A stretch of DNA of 64,000 bases, from the NCBI RefSeq assembly GCF_947498015.1, contig NZ_CANMIR010000007.1:119571-183570 (forward strand). Reading direction: 5' to 3'. The translations under genes were made by a program, and so were the position numbers. Shown here piece after piece: positions 57,993 to 64,000 of this stretch (positions are counted from its first letter, which is position 1; each line of letters begins with the position of its first letter). The stretch is from an uncultured Neptuniibacter sp. GTDB lineage: Bacteria > Pseudomonadota > Gammaproteobacteria > Pseudomonadales > Balneatricaceae. Under the pieces are notes generated by a model. The model was not told the origin of the DNA, searched no databases, and was given only the letters and a program-made list of their open reading frames with translations.

Positions 57993-58636
57993 CAGATTTT
58001 ACCGTCCCAGTTGAGGAAATTTTTCAAAAGCTGCAGCCCCGCTTTAGAGCTTTTCTCCGGATGGAACTGAACTGCAAACACATTATCCCGCGCCAGAGCC
58101 ACATCAAAGGGCAAGCCATAGTGGCAGGCACCGGCAACCAGATCACGTGCATCTGCCTGAACATAGTAGCTGTGGACAAAATAGAAACGGCTTCCATCTT
58201 CGATATTGTCCCAAAGTGGATGATCAATACTCTGGCTAACTTCGTTCCAGCCCATATGCGGCACCTTCAGGCGCGCACCCTCTTCCCGAAGATCATCACC
58301 AAAGTACTTAACCTCACCCTCAAAGTGTGAGAGGCAATCCACACCACTATTCTCTTCTGAGCGCTCAAGCAACGCCTGCATACCGACGCAGATTCCCAGA
58401 AACGGTTTCCCTGAGTTGATCGCATCGGTCACCTCTTTATCCACACCGACCCGTAACATCTCGGCCATGCAGTCGCGCATTGCTCCGACACCCGGCAGAA
58501 TAACCCGGTCTGCACTGGCAACCAGTGCCGGGTCTGAGGTGACACGAACCTCAATGCCTGGCTCGACAAACTCAAGCGCCTTGGCAACCGAGTGCAGGTT
58601 GCCCATTCCATAATCGATTACGGCTACACTCGACAT
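57992..58636 (-). CDS. hisH: imidazole glycerol phosphate synthase glutaminase subunit HisH
   Basis: A 214-aa class I glutamine amidotransferase that supplies ammonia to HisF. The nucleophile Cys83 lies in [11 protein letters not shown] and the His/Glu pair in [21 protein letters not shown] at the start is typical. It lies 3 bases after hisB and overlaps hisF by 1 base. Confidence 0.97.
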   Translation of the reverse strand: MSSVAVIDYGMGNLHSVAKALEFVEPGIEVRVTSDPALVASADRVILPGVGAMRDCMAEMLRVGVDKEVTDAINSGKPFLGICVGMQALLERSEENSGVDCLSHFEGEVKYFGDDLREEGARLKVPHMGWNEVSQSIDHPLWDNIEDGSRFYFVHSYYVQADARDLVAGACHYGLPFDVALARDNVFAVQFHPEKSSKAGLQLLKNFLNWDGKI

Positions 58637-58639
58637 AAG

Positions 58640-59233
58640 TTACAAACACCCCTTCGTGGATGGCATTGCATCAGCTGCACGTGCGTCTATCTCTAATGAA
58701 TAGCGCAGCGCACGCCCAAACGCTTTAAAGATCGTTTCCGCCTGGTGGTGGGCATTAAAGCCTTTAATGTTGTCAATGTGCAGCGTCACCCCTGCATGAT
58801 TTACAAACCCCTGGAAAAACTCCCAGAACAGCTGGGTGTCGAGTCGACCGATCGTTGCACGGGTAAATTCGCACTGCATATCAAGACCGGGACGGCCGGA
58901 GAAATCGATCACGACACGTGACAGCGCCTCATCCAGCGGGCAGTAAGCATGTCCATAGCGCATGATCCCTTTACGGTCACCCACCGCTTCTTTGAATGCC
59001 TGCCCTAAAGTGATGCCTATATCTTCTACGGTGTGGTGATCATCGATGTGGGTATCACCCACCGCATGAATATCCAGATCGATCAAACCGTGTCGGGAGA
59101 TCTGTTCCATCATGTGCTCTAAGAAAGGCACTCCGGTGTCTGCCTTGAATTGGCCAGTACCATCAATATTTACAGATACAGTGATCTGCGTTTCCAGTGT
59201 ATTTCGGCTTACCTTGGCTGTACGTTCCGCCAT
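58640..59233 (-). CDS. hisB: imidazoleglycerol-phosphate dehydratase HisB
   Basis: A 197-aa monofunctional dehydratase without the phosphatase domain seen in E. coli HisB. The metal-binding histidine motifs are clear: [27 protein letters not shown], and [15 protein letters not shown]. The gene heads hisB-hisH-hisF. Its ATG is 55 bases from the divergent diguanylate cyclase. Confidence 0.97.
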   Translation of the reverse strand: MAERTAKVSRNTLETQITVSVNIDGTGQFKADTGVPFLEHMMEQISRHGLIDLDIHAVGDTHIDDHHTVEDIGITLGQAFKEAVGDRKGIMRYGHAYCPLDEALSRVVIDFSGRPGLDMQCEFTRATIGRLDTQLFWEFFQGFVNHAGVTLHIDNIKGFNAHHQAETIFKAFGRALRYSLEIDARAADAMPSTKGCL

Positions 59234-59288
59234 GGTTCTCTCCCGCTAGTTTGATCAGAGCGCAGATTATACAACCATCCCCTGCCCC

Positions 59289-60284
59289 ATGCACTTTCGT
59301 TCACCCCTGAATCTGAGCGAAATAACCCGGCTTAAGCTATCTTTTAAAGGAATCAATCTGGATACTGCGTCTAACCCGATGAAAGATGTCGACCTACAAC
59401 AGCTTCTAAAGGGTAACCACCAAGCACTTCTTCTGGTCATTGATGCGTTGCCCTTCCCCATTTATTACAAAGATTGCGAGGGTAAGTATCTCGGTTGCAA
59501 CCGTTCCTACGAAGAGTACACCGATCTAACCCGTGAAGAGCTGATCGGCCGTGATGTTTTTCAGGTATTTGACCCTGTATCCGCAGCAATTTTCGCAGCT
59601 TCTGACCAGAAGTTGCTCGATACCCCCGGAACCCAGATCTACGAAACGCCCGTGCATAGGGAAGGAACGGTCACCAGTTACGTTAAATTTCATAAAGCCA
59701 CCTTTCACAATCAAGATGGATCTGTTGCGGGCCTGATTGGGGCGATCATTGATATCACCGAACAGAAAACACTTGAGAAAAAGTTCAAGCGTCTGGCTAC
59801 CTATGATGATCTCACCGGCATATATAACCGGCGTGAAGGGCGTAAACAGCTGAAGCAGCTAAGTCAGGAAGCATTACGAAAAGAGCGCCCGCTGTCGATT
59901 ATCCTGCTGGATCTGGACAACTTTAAAGTGATTAACGACACCTACGGCCACGACACCGGGGACTTAGTTCTAAAGACTGTTGCCAACTGCCTTGAACGCT
60001 ACACCCGAGCGCATGATGTCGTCTGCCGCTATGGCGGTGAGGAGTTCATGATCATCCTGCCCGAAACCGATAAACAGGATGCCCTCCATATCGGTCAACG
60101 CTACCTGAAAGAGTTAAGAAAAGTCGAAGTGCCACTGATCAGCAATGAGATACTGACTGTCACAGCCAGCATAGGTATCAGTGAGCTTGATATCGAATTT
60201 TCTGACCTAGAGCTGATGCTGAAACAAGCGGATCTGGCCCTCTACCGAGCAAAAGAAAACGGTAAGAATAAGGTTTCGCTCTAA
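59289..60284 (+). CDS. PAS-GGDEF diguanylate cyclase
   Basis: A 331-aa cytoplasmic protein with a PAS domain (about 48-160; PFPIYYKDCEGKYLGCNRSY) and a GGDEF domain (about 165-330). The active-site motif is GGEEF (249-253) and the inhibitory RxxD site is intact (R240, D243), so this should be a normal product-inhibited cyclase. The PAS ligand is unknown. The N-terminal start is uncertain: no clear ribosome site precedes the ATG at 59289, and the ATG at 59379 (MKDVDLQQLL) is an alternative. It is divergent from hisB, so the two share a 55-base control region (or 145 with the later start). Confidence 0.92.
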   Translation: MHFRSPLNLSEITRLKLSFKGINLDTASNPMKDVDLQQLLKGNHQALLLVIDALPFPIYYKDCEGKYLGCNRSYEEYTDLTREELIGRDVFQVFDPVSAAIFAASDQKLLDTPGTQIYETPVHREGTVTSYVKFHKATFHNQDGSVAGLIGAIIDITEQKTLEKKFKRLATYDDLTGIYNRREGRKQLKQLSQEALRKERPLSIILLDLDNFKVINDTYGHDTGDLVLKTVANCLERYTRAHDVVCRYGGEEFMIILPETDKQDALHIGQRYLKELRKVEVPLISNEILTVTASIGISELDIEFSDLELMLKQADLALYRAKENGKNKVSL

Positions 60285-60313
60285 TTTATTCATCCCCTCT
60301 TCAGGCTGATTGA

Positions 60314-60341
60314 TTGAAACTTAACTATTTCTGTTTATGCT
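60314..60341 (+). promoter_or_regulatory. candidate sigma-70 promoter of the AsmA-family gene
   Basis: TTGAAA (-35) and TATGCT (-10) with a 16-base spacer, 67 bases before the ATG at 60409. Confidence 0.55.
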
Positions 60342-60408
60342 CACAGGTATGCAGAGGGCTATCTCCCCTCTCAGAAAAACAAAACAGTACCTTGCCAAGG
60401 AGAGAATC

Positions 60409-62514
60409 ATGAAAGGTCTGCTGAAACTCATCGCCGGATTAGCTGCACTGGTCGTTGTAGTCATCCTCGCTGGTGGTGCCATTCTCGGGGCATTTTTTGA
60501 CCCAAACGAATACAAGCCTGAGATCGAAAAAGCGGCATTAGAAAATGCGGGCATCGAGCTTAAGATACAAGGTGATATCGGCTGGTCAGTGTTCCCATGG
60601 CTAGGACTGGCGGTAAATCAGATAGACCTGAAATTCCCGGGCAAGGCAGAACTGGCCAGTCTGAATCAGGCCCAGATCTCCGTAAGGTTACCCGCACTGT
60701 TCTCCGGGCAGGTTGAGATGCAGAGCGTGATCATTGACGGTTTGAAACTTAATCTGGTTAAAGAGAAAGATGGCACAACAAACTGGGCTGCTGAGATCAG
60801 CCATCAGGATAGCCAGAAGAGCGGAGATAGCAGCCCTTCTGAAGCCTCGCAGGGCGCGGCAATCGCTCTGAATATCGATAGCATTCAGATCACCAACGGT
60901 GATATCACCTACGCAGACAAAACCAGTGAGATGCTTGCCCACCTCAGCCAGTTCAATATGCGTTCAGGACAGGTTGTAACCAACGCATTTTTCCCCGCTG
61001 AACTGAGTTTCAAAGCGACTCAGAGCATCAAAGGCGAGGAGCAGGTCAAGGCCGAGGCACAACTTGCAGCTGAATTCTTCCTAGATCTGGACAAGCAACT
61101 GTACAAGATTAAAGGCTTGGCCAGCACTCTGACACTGGGAGGTAAGCCTCTGGGCGGAAATAGCCTGACACTTAAGACCGCAGCAAATATCGATGCAGAT
61201 CTGGCACAACAGCAGGTAAACCTTAACGATCTCAATCTTTCCGTGGCAGACCTACAGGCAAAGGGTGCGCTTGCAATCAACAACTTTGCAGCACCTATGA
61301 TCAGTGGGCAGCTGGACCTCCCTGCATTTGATCTGAACAAGCTTCTTACTGCTATCGGCCAACCTGCAGTGACCACAACTGATCCAGCAGCACTGAAATC
61401 GATCAGTTTGAGTACTCAGCTTGAGGGGCCAGCCAACACAGTTACCGCAAAAACACTCACCCTGAAACTGGACGATACCACTTTCAATGGTTCGGCTGGA
61501 TTTGATCTGAACAGCGGAAACATCAGTCTGAACCTTCAGGGGGATAAGCTGAATGCAGACCGATACCTGCCACCGGCAGCAGAGGGCCAAGCAACAACTC
61601 CCGCGAAATCAGACAAAACAGCGGGCTATCCTAAGGACCCCATTCTACCTGTAGACGCTCTGCGCTCACTGGAACTCGATAGCAATATCGGCCTCAAAGC
61701 CCTGCATGTCAGCAATATGGATATCAGCAATATTGCGGTTAAAGTGAATGCTCATAACGGAGTGGTGAAAGTAGGCAAGCTGAATGCTGACCTTTACGGC
61801 GGTAGCGTCCGTAACAACGTCACGATTGATCTCCGCAACAAAACACCACTAATCACATCCAACAAGAGCATCTCCGGCATTCAGGTTGGCGACATGCTAA
61901 AAGCGATGGCAGATACAGATCAGCTTACCGGAAAGCTGAATTCCAAATCCAAGATCACCCTGCGTGGTAACTCTGTCCATGATTTCGTCAACAGTATGAC
62001 CGGTACCGCTAGCGTGAATATGAAAGATGGTGAGTTACACGGTATCGATATGGCCCAAACCGTCTGTCAGGGGATGAATAACGTCAGCTCTCTGGGAATT
62101 AACACTCAGGAGGTGGACAGATCAACCCCGTTTGCAAATATGGGTGCAACTGCCAATATTAAAAACGGTGTGGTTAACAACCGTGATCTTAAAGCCCAGT
62201 TGGATGCTATGGCTCTGAGCGGAAAAGGTACGGTTAATCTGCCCAAGCAGCTGCTGGATTATCGGTTGGGCTTTATGGTTGAAAAAAACCTCTTCAAAGA
62301 GACCTGCTCCTTCCCGAATAAATTAGAGGGCGTCGAGATTCCGATCGATTGTAAGGGCAGCTTCAACACAGACCCAGCAAAACTCTGCAAACCTGATTTC
62401 AGTTTCATCACTGATGCTTTGAAAAAACAGGTCAAGGAGAAAGCCAAAGCAAAAGTCGAAGAGAAAGTAAAAGACAAACTTGGCGATAAGCTTAAAGGGT
62501 TATTTGGACGCTAA
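60409..62514 (+). CDS. AsmA family protein
   Basis: A 701-aa inner-membrane-anchored periplasmic protein of the AsmA/TamB-like superfamily, thought to bridge the membranes for phospholipid transport. One N-terminal segment (about 5-27) is followed by the AsmA domain start (FDPNEYKPEIEKAALENAGIEL) and repeated beta-rich segments. The C-terminus has a Lys/Glu-rich tail (VKEKAKAKVEEKVKDKLGDK) after DFSFITDALKK. I chose the ATG at 60409 because it has an AAGGAGAG ribosome site and begins at the membrane segment. It is upstream of mutY on the same strand, as in Pseudomonas. Confidence 0.9.
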   Translation: MKGLLKLIAGLAALVVVVILAGGAILGAFFDPNEYKPEIEKAALENAGIELKIQGDIGWSVFPWLGLAVNQIDLKFPGKAELASLNQAQISVRLPALFSGQVEMQSVIIDGLKLNLVKEKDGTTNWAAEISHQDSQKSGDSSPSEASQGAAIALNIDSIQITNGDITYADKTSEMLAHLSQFNMRSGQVVTNAFFPAELSFKATQSIKGEEQVKAEAQLAAEFFLDLDKQLYKIKGLASTLTLGGKPLGGNSLTLKTAANIDADLAQQQVNLNDLNLSVADLQAKGALAINNFAAPMISGQLDLPAFDLNKLLTAIGQPAVTTTDPAALKSISLSTQLEGPANTVTAKTLTLKLDDTTFNGSAGFDLNSGNISLNLQGDKLNADRYLPPAAEGQATTPAKSDKTAGYPKDPILPVDALRSLELDSNIGLKALHVSNMDISNIAVKVNAHNGVVKVGKLNADLYGGSVRNNVTIDLRNKTPLITSNKSISGIQVGDMLKAMADTDQLTGKLNSKSKITLRGNSVHDFVNSMTGTASVNMKDGELHGIDMAQTVCQGMNNVSSLGINTQEVDRSTPFANMGATANIKNGVVNNRDLKAQLDAMALSGKGTVNLPKQLLDYRLGFMVEKNLFKETCSFPNKLEGVEIPIDCKGSFNTDPAKLCKPDFSFITDALKKQVKEKAKAKVEEKVKDKLGDKLKGLFGR

Positions 62515-62520
62515 TCATCG

Positions 62521-63570
62521 ATGACTCCTGAGCAATTTTCTGGCGCCATACTGGATTGGTTTGACCAGCACGGCCGCCACGACCTCCCCTGGCAGACCGA
62601 TAAAACAGCCTATAACACCTGGATCTCTGAGATCATGCTACAACAGACCCAGGTCAAGACTGTCATCCCCTATTATGAGCGCTTTATCAAACGCTTTCCG
62701 ACCGTAGAAACGCTTGCAGAGGCTGATCAGGACGAGGTACTGCACCTCTGGACCGGCCTTGGCTACTATGCCCGTGCACGTAATCTGCATAAAACCGCCA
62801 AGATCATTCTCTCTGAACATCAGGGGGAGTTTCCTCAGACCGTCGAACAGTTGTCTGATCTCCCAGGCATTGGCAGATCCACTGCCGGAGCCGTGCTATC
62901 AATCAGTACCGGTAGATGGGCAGCGATTCTGGACGGAAATGTGAAGCGTGTGCTGGCCCGATTCTATGCGGTGGAAACATGGCCTGGCACCAGCACCGCC
63001 CAAAAGTTTCTCTGGCAGCGCGCTGAGGCGAATACCCCCCAACAACGTGTCGGTGAGTATACTCAGGCGATGATGGACTTGGGTGCAACCCTCTGCACCC
63101 GCAGCAAACCCAGCTGTCTGCTCTGCCCTTTAGAAAAACATTGTGAAGCACGCGCACAGGGAAAAACCGATCAACTGCCCGTACCAAAGCCGAAAAAAAC
63201 GATCCCGGTCAAACAGACCTATATGCTGTTGCTACAGCAGGATAACGCTGATGAGATACTCCTCTATAAACGCCCCCCTTCCGGTTTATGGGGCGGACTC
63301 TGGAGCTTGCCACAAGTTAGTGACCTGCGTGATACGCTGAACGAAACCGGATTTGAGTTGATTGAGTCCAGTATTCAGCCGCTGGAGCCCCTTCGTCACA
63401 CCTTTAGTCACTTTCACCTCGACATAACCCCTATAAAAGCACGGATAAATACCCCTACAGACTCTGTCATGGAAGGAAAACCGCTGCTCTGGTATAACAT
63501 AGGGCAACCAGAAAACGTTGGCCTTGCAGCACCGGTAAAAAAACTACTGCAACAACGGGTCAACTCTTAG
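62521..63570 (+). CDS. mutY: adenine DNA glycosylase MutY
   Basis: A 349-aa base-excision enzyme that removes adenine paired with 8-oxoguanine. The HhH-GPD core has Glu37 ([11 protein letters not shown]), [14 protein letters not shown] and the Asp in [10 protein letters not shown]. The [4Fe-4S] loop ([17 protein letters not shown]) has the exact C-x6-C-x2-C-x5-C spacing. The C-terminal NUDIX-like 8-oxoG reader occupies about 225-345. It lies 17 bases upstream of yggX. Confidence 0.97.
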   Translation: MTPEQFSGAILDWFDQHGRHDLPWQTDKTAYNTWISEIMLQQTQVKTVIPYYERFIKRFPTVETLAEADQDEVLHLWTGLGYYARARNLHKTAKIILSEHQGEFPQTVEQLSDLPGIGRSTAGAVLSISTGRWAAILDGNVKRVLARFYAVETWPGTSTAQKFLWQRAEANTPQQRVGEYTQAMMDLGATLCTRSKPSCLLCPLEKHCEARAQGKTDQLPVPKPKKTIPVKQTYMLLLQQDNADEILLYKRPPSGLWGGLWSLPQVSDLRDTLNETGFELIESSIQPLEPLRHTFSHFHLDITPIKARINTPTDSVMEGKPLLWYNIGQPENVGLAAPVKKLLQQRVNS

Positions 63571-63587
63571 AAAGTTTGGAGCCAAAC

Positions 63588-63860
63588 ATGAGTCGCACTG
63601 TTTTATGTCGTAAGTACAAAGAGGAACTGGAAGGATTGGACCGCCCGCCCTACCCCGGTGCTAAAGGGCAGGAGATTTACGACACCGTTTCAAAGAAAGC
63701 ATGGCAGGAGTGGACCGACCATCAAACGATGATCATCAATGAAAAACATCTTAGTCTGATGGACCCATCCACCCGCGAGTTTTTGCAGAGTGAGATGGAA
63801 AAATTCCTTGATGGAGGAGACTATGAGAAGGCGGAAGGCTACGTACCGCCCGCGAAATAG
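63588..63860 (+). CDS. yggX: oxidative damage protection protein YggX
   Basis: A 90-aa Fe(II)-trafficking protein linked to protection of Fe-S clusters. Cys7 lies in [13 protein letters not shown], and [12 protein letters not shown] and EYxPP-type C-terminal sequence (GYVPPAK) are family hallmarks. I chose the ATG at 63588 with a GGAG ribosome site; an in-frame TTG 12 bases earlier overlaps that site. mutY-yggX pairing is conserved across gammaproteobacteria. Confidence 0.96.
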   Translation: MSRTVLCRKYKEELEGLDRPPYPGAKGQEIYDTVSKKAWQEWTDHQTMIINEKHLSLMDPSTREFLQSEMEKFLDGGDYEKAEGYVPPAK

Positions 63861-63878
63861 TTTTTTTGTAACAAGTGG

Positions 63879-63908
63879 TTGACAGTTTTCCGTGAAGACG
63901 GTTTAATA
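63879..63908 (+). promoter_or_regulatory. promoter of tRNA-Phe
   Basis: A perfect -35 TTGACA (63879-63884) and a -10 TTTAAT/TTAATA about 17-18 bases downstream, followed by a GC-rich CGCGCC discriminator, which is typical of stringently controlled stable-RNA promoters. Confidence 0.7.
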
Positions 63909-63923
63909 CGCGCCACTTGAGCT

Positions 63924-63999
63924 GCCCGGATAGCTCAGTCGGTAGAGCAGGGGATTGAAAATCCCCGTGTCGGTGGTTCGATTCCGCCTCCGGGCACCA
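63924..63999 (+). tRNA. tRNA-Phe (GAA)
   Basis: A 76-base cloverleaf with acceptor stem GCCCGGA / TCCGGGC, a D-arm with AGCTCAGTCGGTAGAGCA, an anticodon stem GGGGA / TCCCC around GAA, a T-arm with GGTTCGATTCC, and an encoded CCA end. Confidence 0.97.
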
Positions 64000-64000
64000 C

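Noticed and set aside
63861..64000. Integration (att) site at tRNA-Phe
   Set aside because: No integrase or repeated tRNA end is visible, and the window stops at the tRNA.

Overview
The window is chromosomal DNA from a gammaproteobacterium, most likely a marine member of the Oceanospirillales. This rests on the gene families and on gene neighbourhoods shared with Pseudomonas (rep next to a GGDEF-EAL gene; comM/ubiK/glnK-amtB; rpoH-ftsXEY-rsmD-coaD; hemB-ppk; hisBHF/asmA/mutY/yggX). I see no phage, transposon, IS element or CRISPR array. It is core genome with a few lineage-specific insertions.

Layout. 1-7.4 kb: the 5' part of rep (minus strand, cut by the window edge), a pseudo-receiver GGDEF-EAL protein, comM, a PAS-GGDEF-EAL protein with both catalytic motifs lost, and ubiK. 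7.4-9.9 kb: a nitrogen module, glnK-amtB behind an NtrC-type site and a sigma-54 promoter, followed by a second PII gene in its own unit. 10-13.3 kb: an Old Yellow Enzyme and a PAS-PAS-GGDEF-EAL protein with a Cys/His-rich tail and an upstream FNR-like box. 13.5-20.7 kb: a tightly coupled arginine succinyltransferase operon, astC - M20 hydrolase - DUF1338 protein - astA - astD - astB. It has no astE, and the M20 enzyme is a natural candidate for that step. 20.7-23.4 kb: cpxRA with a divergent cpxP and a CpxR box between them. 23.5-29.7 kb: proline use (Lrp-type regulator, putP, putA without a DNA-binding domain).

29.8-41.3 kb: trmB, thiSG, a DUF423 gene, rpoH (with a sigma-E-like promoter), ftsXEY (ftsY carries a 9-nt tandem repeat), a 45-codon membrane microprotein absent from long-ORF predictions, an M16-like protein without its zinc motif, rsmD, a TetR regulator, an M48 lipoprotein, coaD and a ferredoxin. 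41.3-48.8 kb: a large secreted MshQ/DUF6701-like protein with no MSHA genes around it, a DUF501 gene, recG, oxyR and an SDR gene. 48.8-52.9 kb: ppk1, hemB, elbB. 53-57.1 kb: an RND pump and its adaptor. 57.2-59.2 kb: hisB-hisH-hisF with hisA missing from its usual place. 59.3-64 kb: an active-looking PAS diguanylate cyclase, an AsmA-family protein, mutY, yggX and tRNA-Phe.

Themes. Nitrogen and amino-acid use is prominent (PII/AmtB, arginine, proline), together with envelope stress (Cpx, a sigma-E-like promoter on rpoH) and cyclic-di-GMP signalling (four GGDEF proteins, with catalytic motifs ranging from fully conserved to fully lost). The best candidate for something undescribed is the variant ast operon. 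Function is inferred from sequence reading only; no database search was run.
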